Notes: generated by a model not told the origin, from the letters alone. A stretch of 64,000 nt of DNA from Gemmatimonadaceae bacterium (GCA_026706075.1 JAPOZM010000068.1:1-64000), one strand, 5' to 3'. Shown: positions 44,451 to 53,772, counted from the stretch's first letter. Translations and numbers: made by a program.

Positions 44451-47400
44451 TTGAAAGCAGCCATCATCGGCATCATCGGGTTGCTGGGATCACTGGGCCA
44501 GGCAGGGGCGGCGCCCCTGCTCGAGGGCCGGGTGCGGCTGGACTCGGGCCAACCGGTGCCGGACGCCCAGGTGCTGCTGTTCGATCTGTCGGATCTGCGG
44601 GCCCCGCCGTCGGCGGCGACCACGGACGGGTCGGGGCGTTTCACCCTGCCCCTGGGCACCCTGGCGGGAGTTCTGCCGGACCGCTTCGAGCTGGGGGCCA
44701 ACTACCCCAACCCGTTCAATCCCTCGACGATGATCCCCTACCGGTTGCCGGCCTCGATGCGCGTGCGGCTGGAGGTGTTCAACCTCCTGGGACAGCGGGT
44801 GGCGACCCTGGTGGACGGGGAGCAACCGGCCGGTTCGCACACGGCGAGCTGGGACGCCACCGATGCGGGCGGGCAGGCGGTGGGCGCCGGGGTGTATCTG
44901 TATCGTCTCAGCGGCGACGGGGTGCTGGCGACCCGGTCGATGCTGCTGATCGACGGACAGGCGGGAATTGCTTCGGGCGGAGGCTTGTCATCCGGCTTGG
45001 AAGGCGCGTCCGGTGCCGGGGAGGATGGGGGGCGTGCCCCGGTCTACGGGTTGACCGTTTCGGGCCCGGGGGTGGTCCCCTACGTCGACCCGGCCTTCCG
45101 GGTCCAGGCCGGCATGGCCTCGGTGGATGTGGTCGTCGAGGCCCCGGGCCGGGTCCCGCCGGCGAAGGCGGCCTCCTCGGGCGGGATTCTGGGCGACGTC
45201 GACAACACGGGGAGTGTCGACTTCTTCGACGCTCTGCTGGTGGCCCTGTACAGCCGGGACTCCAGCATCGTCGTGCCCAACAACGGCGATATCTCCCTGG
45301 GCGACGTCAACGCCGACGGCCGGGTCGGTCTGGCCGATGCCTGGCTCATCGCGGTCTGGCTGAACGATCCCTCCGATCCGTCGCTGCCGGCTGGCATCGG
45401 CGAGCCGGTGGCTGCAGCCACTGCCTCGCTGTCTCCCGACCCCTCGACGGTGACCTTCAGCGACGATGGGGCCTGGCATCGGTTCACGGTCGAGGCCGGC
45501 GAGCCCCTCTCGGTGGTGGTCAACCCCGGAGCGGACAGCCCAAGGCTGGAGATCACCACCCGCAGCGGCCGGGGCAACTTCTGCCCGGCCGAGGCCGAGG
45601 ACGACGTCTCGCGCGACGACGGCCAGACTCTCTACCTGTCGGGGTGCTCGAAGGGCGCGGCCACGGTGGAGCTGCGGCGGCCATCGGACGGCACGGTTCT
45701 GCGGACGTACACCTTCGATGTGATCGGCATCCCGGCCGACCTGGTGGTGGAGTCGGTCTCGGTCAGCGACAGTACGCTGACGCCGGGGCAATCCTTCACC
45801 TTGCGCGCCACGGTCCGCAACCAGGGCACGTCTGGGGCCGAGGCCACGAGCCTGCGTTGGTACCGCTCGACCAACCGGACAATCTCCACCCGGGATACGC
45901 AAGTGGGGAGGGACGCGGTGGGCGCCCTGGCGGCTGAAGGCACGAGGGCCGAGTCGGTCCGCCTCACGGCCCCTTCGACGGAAGGCACCTATTACTACGG
46001 CGCCTGTGTGGAAAGCCTTCCGAGCGAGAGGGGGGGCAACAACTGCTCTATTGCAGTGCGTGTCACGGTGGACGAAGCCGATACTACACCGGTATCCATC
46101 CCAGACGCCACCCTCCGGGCTGGAATTGAAGGGGCTTTGGGCAAGGCCAGCGGTGCGTCCATCACCGTGCATGAACTGAAGGCCTTGAACTCTCTGGACG
46201 CGGGAAATTACACGAATGGTCCCGGCATTCGCGATCTGACTGGTTTGGAGTCTGCCTCCAACCTGAACAACCTGAGTCTTCGCTATAACACTATTTCAGA
46301 CCTCTCACCGCTGTCGGCCCTGACCAACCTGACCAAACTGGACCTGACTGAGATTCATGGTAGTCAGGTACCGGGCGCAGATAGGCATTCGCCACTGAAT
46401 CTGTCGCCCCTGTCTGGTCTGACCAACCTGACCAATCTGAATCTCAGCCAGAACAAGATTTCGGATCTCTCAGCCCTGTCAGGTCTGACCAACCTGACCG
46501 ACTTGGATCTTTCAGTTATTCATGTTATTTGGGACGAGTCGAACCCCCCGGCGCCACTGGATCTGTCGCCCTTGTCGGGTTTGACAAACCTGACATGGCT
46601 GAACCTCGCCTATAACAGCATATCAGACCTTTCACAACTATCGGGTCTGAACAACCTGAACAATCTGAATCTCAGCAATAACCAAATCTCGGATCTGGGA
46701 CCTCTAGCGGCGAGCACAGGGTTGGGCAGGGGAGACATAGTCAACATCAAGAGGAATCCCCTCAACGCCACATCCAAGAGTAGGCACATCCCCGCGCTTC
46801 AGGCCAAGGGCGTCCAAGTCTTGCGTGATGAGGTCGGGGAGGTTCTAGTCTTTGCTGATCCGCAGATATACAACGACAAGGTGTTCGTCTTGCCCGTATC
46901 AGAAAATCTTGCAGGCGGTAGTCTGCCACTCAAGGACTATGTGGCGCGCTTCTATGAGCACTTCGAGGATGAGTTCGATTTTCTGATGTTCGTCCCCAAC
47001 TTGTCCACCGATCAATATGAGCCTGGGGTAAACATTGCAGCCTATTACATAGGGGTGATGAACGATGTGCAGGGTATTGGCATATCGATCTACTCCGATG
47101 GCAGTTGGGGATCCGGGAAACTTCAGGGTGTGATCAATTCTGGCAGCAATTCCATCTATTCCATCTCGGAGCGCGGACGCTCCATCTTGTCCGAAGGACC
47201 AACGCTGCACGAACTGATGCATCGATGGGCGAACTCTATTGTGCCATCATCCCATGGCAATCATTGGGGATTCAGCAGCGCCAATGGCAATATCGGAGGA
47301 TTTGACATCGCCGATTGGGTGGATCATGGCCGCGGCCATTACAGCGCCGGGCGTTTTACTCTCTCGGGAGTTGCCGACAATGTCCAACCCTACAGCCCCA

Positions 47401-47882
47401 TTGAATTGTACCTGGCGGGATTCATACCACCCGAGGAGGTCCCTGATCTCTGGGTTGCGGAGGACGGTGAGTGGCTCAGAGACGGAGAAGGCAGAATCGT
47501 CCAGGCTGACAATGGAGATCCGGTATTCTCAGCAAGTAGGGTCACGACCTATACGCTTGAGGAGATTGTCGCGGAGCATGGGCCACGCGTACCCAACCAT
47601 TTGCAGGCTCAGAAGGACTTCCGCGCGGCCGCTATTCTACTGATCAGTGATGACTACCCAGCGACCCGAGCCATACTGGAGACGATTAGCCGCGACGTGT
47701 CCTGGTTCAGTCACCCAGGGGATGACGAATCTCACCGGTACAACTTCTACGAGGCTACGGGTGGCAGGGGTACGATGGCCATGGACGGGCTGTCGCAATT
47801 CCAGGACCGTGGGCGTGCAAAGAGAGTGATACAGAGTTCGTTCGGAACACCCTCACCGCCCACTGTAGATCATTGGGAGTGA
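44451..47882 (+). CDS. Secreted LRR / HELMH metallopeptidase-like protein with N-terminal FlgD-type and dockerin modules
   Basis: 1143 residues. TTG 44451 is chosen: AGAGGAG precedes it at good spacing, and the following LKAAIIGIIGLLGSLGQA matches the ATG-initiated leader of the upstream gene. Order: leader and regulatory-like module (1-65); FlgD/sorting-type module (NYPNPFNPST, about 80-165); dockerin pair (DVDNTG... DVNADG, 243-313); Ig-like domain; one CARDB (430-538); internalin-like LRRs (LSPLSGLTNLTNLNLSQNKISDLS, 547-793); and a C-terminal domain (800-1143) with HELMH (H920, E921, H924), a probable zinc peptidase of unrecognised family. The LRR and peptidase half is clearly less GC-rich than the first half, suggesting separate ancestry. 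Confidence 0.82.
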   Translation: MKAAIIGIIGLLGSLGQAGAAPLLEGRVRLDSGQPVPDAQVLLFDLSDLRAPPSAATTDGSGRFTLPLGTLAGVLPDRFELGANYPNPFNPSTMIPYRLPASMRVRLEVFNLLGQRVATLVDGEQPAGSHTASWDATDAGGQAVGAGVYLYRLSGDGVLATRSMLLIDGQAGIASGGGLSSGLEGASGAGEDGGRAPVYGLTVSGPGVVPYVDPAFRVQAGMASVDVVVEAPGRVPPAKAASSGGILGDVDNTGSVDFFDALLVALYSRDSSIVVPNNGDISLGDVNADGRVGLADAWLIAVWLNDPSDPSLPAGIGEPVAAATASLSPDPSTVTFSDDGAWHRFTVEAGEPLSVVVNPGADSPRLEITTRSGRGNFCPAEAEDDVSRDDGQTLYLSGCSKGAATVELRRPSDGTVLRTYTFDVIGIPADLVVESVSVSDSTLTPGQSFTLRATVRNQGTSGAEATSLRWYRSTNRTISTRDTQVGRDAVGALAAEGTRAESVRLTAPSTEGTYYYGACVESLPSERGGNNCSIAVRVTVDEADTTPVSIPDATLRAGIEGALGKASGASITVHELKALNSLDAGNYTNGPGIRDLTGLESASNLNNLSLRYNTISDLSPLSALTNLTKLDLTEIHGSQVPGADRHSPLNLSPLSGLTNLTNLNLSQNKISDLSALSGLTNLTDLDLSVIHVIWDESNPPAPLDLSPLSGLTNLTWLNLAYNSISDLSQLSGLNNLNNLNLSNNQISDLGPLAASTGLGRGDIVNIKRNPLNATSKSRHIPALQAKGVQVLRDEVGEVLVFADPQIYNDKVFVLPVSENLAGGSLPLKDYVARFYEHFEDEFDFLMFVPNLSTDQYEPGVNIAAYYIGVMNDVQGIGISIYSDGSWGSGKLQGVINSGSNSIYSISERGRSILSEGPTLHELMHRWANSIVPSSHGNHWGFSSANGNIGGFDIADWVDHGRGHYSAGRFTLSGVADNVQPYSPIELYLAGFIPPEEVPDLWVAEDGEWLRDGEGRIVQADNGDPVFSASRVTTYTLEEIVAEHGPRVPNHLQAQKDFRAAAILLISDDYPATRAILETISRDVSWFSHPGDDESHRYNFYEATGGRGTMAMDGLSQFQDRGRAKRVIQSSFGTPSPPTVDHWE

Positions 47883-48484
47883 TCGCGAGGGTCTCGACAG
47901 ATGGCTTCCTGAAGGCCGACGGGTGAGTCCCACTGACGGGGAGCCTGCTGAACCGCCTGGGACAGGACCGGGGCGTCCTGCGGGACTGGCCGGGGACGGC
48001 CGGGAAACCGCTGGCCGCCGCCCGGGCGCTGCCGGAACCGGGGCTGGAGGTCCGGACCAGCCGCGGCCTCCCGGACACGGCTTCGCGGGTGCGTTGAGCG
48101 CGGTTCTTCCTGGACAGGTCGGTACGGGACATTGGAATCAGCGGCGGCGGGCCCCTCTCCGGCGCCGGCCGCGCCGGCGTCGACATCGATGAGCTCCTCG
48201 TGGTCGACGCCGCGCAGCACGAAGAGCAACTCCGGCTGCTCGTCGAGCCGGGCGCCGACGCCGTATTTCGCGACGCGCGCCGTCCACGGGTCGGTCGTGG
48301 CCGCGTCGTCCCCCTCGCGCAAGAGGAGGCGGCCGGCGGGAGTCATGACGAGTTCGAAGGGATCGGGGGCGGGGTCACGGCGGGCGGCAATATAGCCGGC
48401 GCCGGTTGCCGCCCCCCGGGGCCCCGGCTATGCTTGCCGCCCCATGATCCCCCAGGACCACACCCACGCCCCGGGAGGTCCCGC
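47883..48484. other. Intergenic region with decayed coding fragments
   Basis: About 600 bases without an intact gene. The plus-strand stretch 47930-48097 reads plausibly as protein (LLNRLGQDRGVLRDWPG...) but has no start or recognisable family. The minus-strand stretch 48178-48395 is a better relic and is listed separately. A GGGAGG ribosome-binding sequence for the epimerase gene lies at 48473-48478. Confidence 0.5.
48178..48395 (-). pseudogene. Possible relic of a larger protein gene
   Basis: Minus-strand frame reading RRDPAPDPFELVMTPAGRLL, followed by about 50 residues of protein-like sequence ending GVDHEELIDVDAG. Composition is protein-like and the frame is open at both ends of the fragment, with no complete gene around it. 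Family not recognised; it could be the N-terminal part of a helicase-like protein but I cannot confirm this. Confidence 0.3.
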
Positions 48485-49531
48485 GTGAGCGGCCTGACGC
48501 GGGACCACTTCGGCGCCACCGCCGCCGGCGAGGACGTCGCCGTCTTCACCCTCACCAACGACGGCGGCGCCGTGGTGCGCCTGCTGGAGATCGGCGCCGT
48601 GATCGCCGGCCTCGAGGTCCCGGACCGCGCCGGCGACCTGGCCGACGTGGTCCTGGGCTTCGACACCGTGGCCGAGTACGAGGCCAACCCCGCCTACTTC
48701 GGCTGCGCCACCGGCCGCGTGGCCAACCGCATCGCCGGCGGCCGCTTCGAGCTGGACGGCCGCGTCGTCCAACTGGCCGTCAACGCGCCGCCGAACCACA
48801 TCCACGGCGGCGAGGGAGGCTTCCACCGGGCCCTGTGGCGCGGCGAGGCCGAGGACGCTCCCGAGGGGCCGGGGGTCCGCTTCCGCCGCGTCAGCCCCGA
48901 CGGCGAGGACGGCTATCCGGGCGCCCTGTCGGTGGAGATCCTCTACACCCTGACCCGCGCCAACGGCCTGCGCATCGACTACCTGGCCACCACCGACCGG
49001 CCGACGCCGGTCAACCTCACCAACCACTCCTACTTCCACCTCGGCGGCCACGGCGCCGGCAGCGTCCTCGATCACGTGATCTCCATAAGGGCCTCCCGCT
49101 GCACGGCGCGGGAGGACAGCGGCCTGCCGGGAGCCGTCCTGCCGGTGGAGGGCACCCCCCTCGACCTGCGCGACCCCACCCGCCTGGGCACGCGCATCGA
49201 CGCCCTCTCCGCCTCGGGCGGCTTCGACCACAACTACCTCGTCGACCGCTGGGACGGGGAGTCCTGCCGCCGGATCGCCGAGGTCATCGAGCCCCTGAAG
49301 GGGCGCCGCATGGAGGTCTTCACCACCCAGCCGGGGGTCCAGCTCTACACGGCCAACGTCCTCGCCCCCACCCGGGGCAAGGACGGCGCCGGGTACGGCC
49401 GCCACTGCGCCTTGTGCCTGGAGACGCAGCACTTCCCGGACTCGGTGAACCGCCCCGACTTCCCGAGCACGATCCTGCGCCCCGGGGAGATCTACCGGGA
49501 GACGACGGAATACCGGCTCTCCACCCTCTGA
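48485..49531 (+). CDS. Aldose 1-epimerase (mutarotase)
   Basis: 348 residues starting at GTG 48485, supported by GGGAGG seven bases upstream; the frame upstream of this is not conserved-looking. Family features in order: GRVANRIAGGRF (about 75-87), NHIHGGEGGFHRALW (His of the active site), VNLTNHSYFHLGG (second catalytic His, about 180) and LCLETQHFPDSVN (catalytic Glu region near 305). It interconverts alpha and beta anomers of aldoses such as glucose or galactose in the cytosol. It is followed by a dipeptidase gene ten bases later. Confidence 0.95.
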   Translation: MSGLTRDHFGATAAGEDVAVFTLTNDGGAVVRLLEIGAVIAGLEVPDRAGDLADVVLGFDTVAEYEANPAYFGCATGRVANRIAGGRFELDGRVVQLAVNAPPNHIHGGEGGFHRALWRGEAEDAPEGPGVRFRRVSPDGEDGYPGALSVEILYTLTRANGLRIDYLATTDRPTPVNLTNHSYFHLGGHGAGSVLDHVISIRASRCTAREDSGLPGAVLPVEGTPLDLRDPTRLGTRIDALSASGGFDHNYLVDRWDGESCRRIAEVIEPLKGRRMEVFTTQPGVQLYTANVLAPTRGKDGAGYGRHCALCLETQHFPDSVNRPDFPSTILRPGEIYRETTEYRLSTL

Positions 49532-49541
49532 CAGGAACGCC

Positions 49542-50567
49542 ATGATCACCCAGGAAGAGTCGCGCCGGATCCACGAGCGGATCCTGGTATTCGACGGCCA
49601 CAACGACACCCCCGTGGAGCGCGTCGCCCGCGGCGAGGGGCCTTTCCGCTGGATGGAGCGCGACACCGAGTACGACATGGACGTGCCCCGCATGCGCGAG
49701 GGCGGCCTCGACGGCGGCTTCTTCGTCGTCGGCAACGGCGCCGTGGCCAACGTCTGGGTCACCCTGGAGCGGACCCTGGCCCAGGTCGACGCCCACCCGG
49801 AGGTCTTCCAGGTGGTACGCTCATCAACCGACGTGGAGGAGGCCCATGCCGCCGGCCGCATCGCGGTCCTGCTGACGGTGGAGGGCGCCGGCCGCTGGCT
49901 GGAGGGCGACCTCGACACGCTGAACCTGCTCTACCGGATGGGCCTGCGGGCCCTGGGCATCACCCACGGCGAGGGCGGCGACGACCCGAAGCTGCTCCAG
50001 GGCAGCGCCAGCGCCTTCGGCGCCTGCACCGACGCCGACCGCGAAGAGGCGCGCCGCGACCTGAAGGGGCTCACCGCCTTCGGCCGCGAGGTGCTGCGCG
50101 CCAGCAACGAGCTGGGCGTGGTCACCGACCTGGCTCACGTCAACGACCGCGCCTTCTACGAGGTCCTGGAGCTGTCGAGCCTTCCGGTGACCATGACCCA
50201 CACGGCCGTGTTCTCCCTCTGCCCCCACTGGCGCTGCATGACCGACGACCAGATCCGCGCCCTGGCCGGGGCCGGCGGCGTCCTCGGCATCGCCTTCGCG
50301 CCGATGTTCATCGACCGGGAGCAGCCGACCGTCGAGCGCCTGGTGGATCACGTGATCTACGTGGCGGAGCTGGTCGGGGTGGAGCACGTGGCCATCGGCT
50401 CCGACTTCGACGGCCTGGGCCGTAGCACCAAGCCGGTGGTCCCCGACGTCTCCCGCCTGCCGGAGCTGACCCACGCCCTGCTCGCCCGCGGCTTCAGCGA
50501 GGACGAGACGGCCCTGATCTGGGGCGGCAACTTCCAGCGCCTGTTGAGCCGCACCATCGACGGCTGA
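49542..50567 (+). CDS. Membrane-dipeptidase-type (M19) zinc peptidase
   Basis: 341 residues. Zinc-site motifs of the M19 amidohydrolase-like family are present: DGHNDTP (about 18-24, HxD), LTVEGAG (bridging Glu, about 105-111), MTHTAVF (His, about 208) and AIGSDFDGLG (Asp, near 288). Such enzymes cleave dipeptides, including D-residue or dehydro forms. No signal peptide was found, so it probably acts in the cytosol. It follows the epimerase gene closely, possibly as an operon. Length is near the family norm. Confidence 0.93.
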   Translation: MITQEESRRIHERILVFDGHNDTPVERVARGEGPFRWMERDTEYDMDVPRMREGGLDGGFFVVGNGAVANVWVTLERTLAQVDAHPEVFQVVRSSTDVEEAHAAGRIAVLLTVEGAGRWLEGDLDTLNLLYRMGLRALGITHGEGGDDPKLLQGSASAFGACTDADREEARRDLKGLTAFGREVLRASNELGVVTDLAHVNDRAFYEVLELSSLPVTMTHTAVFSLCPHWRCMTDDQIRALAGAGGVLGIAFAPMFIDREQPTVERLVDHVIYVAELVGVEHVAIGSDFDGLGRSTKPVVPDVSRLPELTHALLARGFSEDETALIWGGNFQRLLSRTIDG

Positions 50568-50928
50568 GCCGGCTCCCTCGACGCAAAGGCTCGCTACGAA
50601 ACAACGGGGACGGATGGCCGCCTCGAGCCGGGACGGGCACCTGACGACCGAGTCCCACAGGCGCTGCACTGGAGGCCGCCGTCGATGGCGGGAACAGGAA
50701 CACCCGGCGGCCGAGTCCCACAGGCGCTGCACTGGAGGCCGCCGTCGATGGCGGGAACAGGAACACCCGGCGGCCGAGTCCCACAGGCGCTGCACTGGAG
50801 GCCGCCGTCGATGGCGGGAACAGGAACACCCGGCGGCCGAGTCCCACAGGCGCTGCACTGGAGGCCGCCGTCGATGGCGGGAACAGGAACACCCGGCGGC
50901 TGCGCGCCTGACGGGAAAGCCGGCGACC
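50568..50928. other. Convergent intergenic region holding a minisatellite
   Basis: Space between the dipeptidase (+) and the hybrid kinase (-) genes. Apart from the 63-bp tandem repeat listed separately, I see no gene. The repeat is open in several frames on both strands, but no start or family supports coding. Confidence 0.6.
50649..50900. repeat. 63-bp tandem repeat, four copies
   Basis: Unit starting CGAGTCCCACAGGCGCTGCA and ending GGAACACCCGGCGGC, repeated at 50649, 50712, 50775 and 50838 with virtually no differences. Each unit contains CCGCC-GTCGAT-GGCGG, able to form a small hairpin, so the transcript would fold into a row of stem-loops between two convergent genes. No spacers, so not a CRISPR array. 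The period is a multiple of three, but coding is unlikely. Confidence 0.9.
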
Positions 50929-53307
50929 TCAGGCCCCGTCCTCGGCCCCTCCCAGTCGGTAGCCGACCTTGGACTCGTTGAAGATGTAGGTGGGCTTCCG
51001 GGCTTCGTCTCCCAGCTTCCGGCGGATGCTCTTGACGGTCGAGCGCAACGTCCTGCGGTCGGCGGAAGGCGGCAGGCCCCAGACCTGCTGCAGCAGGTCC
51101 TGGTAGGCGACCGGGGTTCCCAGATCGATGGCCAGCTCCACCAGCAGCCGGTACTCGGTGTCGGTCAACGGCACCCGCCGTCCGGCCAGGGTCGCCCTTC
51201 TTCGGGCGTAGTCGACGGTCAACTCTCCGACGACAGACGGTTCCGTGGGCTGGTCCCGTCCGGGGGCGGCCCGACGGCGCAGGGCGGCCCGGACTCGGGC
51301 CGTCAGCTCGGTCGGGGAAAAGGGCTTGACCACGTAGTCGGCCGCCCCCGCGTCGAAGGCCCGGGCGATCCCCTCGTCCTGGTCGTGAGCGGACAGGAAG
51401 ATGACGGGCACGCGGGCCTTTGCGAAGAGCTCCTGCATCAGCTCGATGCCGTCGGCGCCCGGCAGCACGAGGTCGAGCAGCGCCAGGTGGGGGCGGTGCT
51501 CCTCCAGGAGCGAGGAGACCTGCTCCGGGTCGCCGGTCACGATGGACAGGTAGCCGGCTTTCGAGAGGGCCTCGCGCACCTTGCGCAGGGTCTGCGGGTC
51601 GTCGTCCACCACCAGGATCCGGGTCTCCTTCCCCCAGCGCCTTCGTCGTCGGCGGGTAGTCGGAACGGCCGCTATTCCGGTCTCCTCGGCGATGGGCAGG
51701 GTGAAGGTGATGCGGGTGCCCCGGCCTTCGCCGTCGCTTGCCGCCCGGATGCGGCCTCCGTGGGCTTCCACGAGACCCCGGCAGATGGCCAGGCCCAGCC
51801 TGGACCCCTCCTCCCCCTCCTCCTGGTCGGGTGCCTCGAGGCGGGGGAACTTGCGGAACAGGTGGGGCAGCTGCTCGGCCGGCACCCCCCGGCCCCGGTC
51901 GGAAACCGTGACGGCCACGTGGACCTGTTCCCTCACCGCCGACAGCCGGATGGGTGTGGCCTTGGGCGAATGGCGGGCCGCGTTGGACAGCAGGTTGCCG
52001 AGGACCTGGACGATGCGCTGCGGGTCCGCCATCACGAGGGGCAGGTCGGAGGGCAGCTCGATCCGCAGGTTGTCGGCTCCCTCGCGGCCCGAGAAGCTGT
52101 GGCAGGCCTGCTCCACCACCTCGGCCACGGACGTCGGCTCGGGATGGACCGGCAAGGTGCCGGTCTGAATGCGGGCCACGTCCAGCAGGTCGTCGATCAG
52201 CCGGCTCATGTGGTCGGCCTGCTGGTTGATGATGCGGAAGAACGGGAGGACCGTCCCGGCGGCGTTCCGCACGGACGGGTGGCCCAGCGCGGTGGCCGCC
52301 GACCCCTTGATGGAGGTCAGGGGCATGCGCAGCTCGTGGCTGACCATGGCCAGGAACTCGGCTCGCAGCCGCTCCTGCAGCTCCAGCGGGGTCAGGTCCT
52401 GCAGGGTCACGACATAGGAGTCGATCTCCCCTTCTTCCGAGGGGATCGGTGTGGCATTGACCAAAGTGGTGACCGACTCTCCGCCGGGCCCCTGCATGAC
52501 GATCTCCTCGGCGCGCACCGTCTCCCCGGCGCTCAAGGCCTGGGCCAGGGAGAGCTCTTCCAGGGAGACCTCCCGCCCGTCGCCGCGCCGGAAGGTCAGG
52601 TCTTTCAGCAGATCCTCCGGCGGCTGGTCTGGCTGGCGCAGGCCTTCGACGATCCTCTTCGCCTCCCGGTTGACGGATCTGGGCGCGCCCGTCCTCGCGT
52701 CGAAGACCACCACGCCCACCGGGGAGGTGTGGACCAGGGTCTCCAGGTCGGCCCGGGCCCGCTGCTCGTCCCGGTAGCGGCGGGCGTTGGCGATCACCAG
52801 GGCCGCCTGGGAGGCGAACATGACCAGGGTCTCCTCGTCTTCCGGGCTGAACGCCTCGCCGGCCTGCTGTGCTTCCTTGCCGGCCAGGAAGAGGTGGCCG
52901 GCCCGCTCGCCCTGGTGGAGGATCGGCGCCCCCAGAAAGGGGAGAGCCGGACCCACCGGCAGGACCGGCCCCAACTCGGGAAGGCCCTGCGACCGGAGAT
53001 GGCCGAGCAGGTCCGGCAGCCGGAGGGGGGCGGAGAAGCCGCCGAGATACTCGTAGAGCCGCCTCCCCTCGGGCAGGTCCCACAGCTGCCGGTCCTCTTC
53101 GGCCGTCATCCCGGAGGAGAGGAAGTCCCGGGGCAACCCCGAATCGTCCAGGAAGGTCATCACCCCGTAGCGGGCTCCGGTCAGCGACCGGGCCGAGTCC
53201 AGGACTCCCTGCAGAACCGTGGGGTAGTCCAGGCTCTCGTTGATGCGCAGGCTGGCTTGGCTCAACCGGGTCAGGCGCTCCCGCAGGACCTCGTGGTCAT
53301 GTTCCAT
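50929..53307 (-). CDS. Hybrid histidine kinase with receiver and OmpR-type DNA-binding domain
   Basis: 792 residues from ATG 53307, which has GAGG upstream; an ATG at 53358 lacks one. Order: GAF domain (about 10-180); PAS-like domain (190-310); HisKA with phospho-acceptor H324 in MVSHELRMPLTSIKG; HATPase (425-540: NLLSNAARHS, DRGRGVP, GSRLGLAICRG); Arg-rich linker; receiver with acceptor D612 (LLDLVLPGADG) and KPFSPTEL; and a winged-helix Trans_reg_C domain (700-785). No membrane span is present, so it senses a cytosolic signal through GAF/PAS and could carry out phosphorylation and DNA binding in one chain. Targets unknown. Confidence 0.92.
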   Translation of the reverse strand: MEHDHEVLRERLTRLSQASLRINESLDYPTVLQGVLDSARSLTGARYGVMTFLDDSGLPRDFLSSGMTAEEDRQLWDLPEGRRLYEYLGGFSAPLRLPDLLGHLRSQGLPELGPVLPVGPALPFLGAPILHQGERAGHLFLAGKEAQQAGEAFSPEDEETLVMFASQAALVIANARRYRDEQRARADLETLVHTSPVGVVVFDARTGAPRSVNREAKRIVEGLRQPDQPPEDLLKDLTFRRGDGREVSLEELSLAQALSAGETVRAEEIVMQGPGGESVTTLVNATPIPSEEGEIDSYVVTLQDLTPLELQERLRAEFLAMVSHELRMPLTSIKGSAATALGHPSVRNAAGTVLPFFRIINQQADHMSRLIDDLLDVARIQTGTLPVHPEPTSVAEVVEQACHSFSGREGADNLRIELPSDLPLVMADPQRIVQVLGNLLSNAARHSPKATPIRLSAVREQVHVAVTVSDRGRGVPAEQLPHLFRKFPRLEAPDQEEGEEGSRLGLAICRGLVEAHGGRIRAASDGEGRGTRITFTLPIAEETGIAAVPTTRRRRRRWGKETRILVVDDDPQTLRKVREALSKAGYLSIVTGDPEQVSSLLEEHRPHLALLDLVLPGADGIELMQELFAKARVPVIFLSAHDQDEGIARAFDAGAADYVVKPFSPTELTARVRAALRRRAAPGRDQPTEPSVVGELTVDYARRRATLAGRRVPLTDTEYRLLVELAIDLGTPVAYQDLLQQVWGLPPSADRRTLRSTVKSIRRKLGDEARKPTYIFNESKVGYRLGGAEDGA

Positions 53308-53539
53308 ACTCGTCACCTCAGGAGGGGGAGGAAACAGGTGGGCTGCCCCGTTCACCATTTTTCACACCAAGTATACTGCCGAAGTGGCCTCTATTCCCAC
53401 CCCTTTTTCACCAAGGAACAGCCTGTCTTTCTGTCAGGATGTCAACCGTTGCCTGTATCTGCGCACGGACGCTGCCGCGTGGCGACCTGGGTTGATTCCC
53501 CGCTGCTGTCGGCGGCCCGGTGGCCGCTTCCTCGACGAA
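53308..53539. other. Upstream region of the hybrid kinase gene
   Basis: Contains the kinase gene's leader. A relatively AT-rich patch around 53350-53420 is a likely promoter area, but no box could be assigned with confidence. No gene seen. Confidence 0.4.
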
Positions 53540-53772
53540 CGGCCTGTCGCCACGACTGTCCTGCCCACGGCCGGGCCCGTGACCCTGACCGTCTACACGG
53601 CCGGCCAGGTCGTGGCCGACCTGGCGCGCGGCCAGGTCCTGGAGGCCGGGCGGCACGCCCGTGAGTGGCACGGCACCGACGAGCGCGGACGGCCGGCGGC
53701 CTCCGGCCTCTATCTTTACCGACTGATCGCCGGCGGCGGGGCCGCGTCGGCAAGATCGCCTTGATCCGGTAA
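53540..53772 (+). pseudogene. Frameshifted relic of a FlgD-like sorting-domain gene
   Basis: From about 53540 the plus-strand frame reads a FlgD-type module (VTLTVYTAGQVVADLARG ... REWHGTDERGRPAASGLYLYRLIAGG), as in the C-termini of the WD40 proteins. The expected last residues, GKIALIR and stop, are present at 53749-53772 but in a different frame, so a frameshift lies near 53740-53750. No intact upstream body exists. This is the degraded end of another exported protein gene. Confidence 0.65.

Noticed and set aside
50649..50900. CRISPR array
   Set aside because: Units are contiguous and identical, without unique spacers or nearby cas genes.
50594..53083. Minus-strand frame that includes the 63-bp repeats and runs through the kinase gene in a second frame
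   Set aside because: The true kinase frame has full domain content; this one is Pro/Arg/Gly-rich noise, so the repeats are not shown to be coding.
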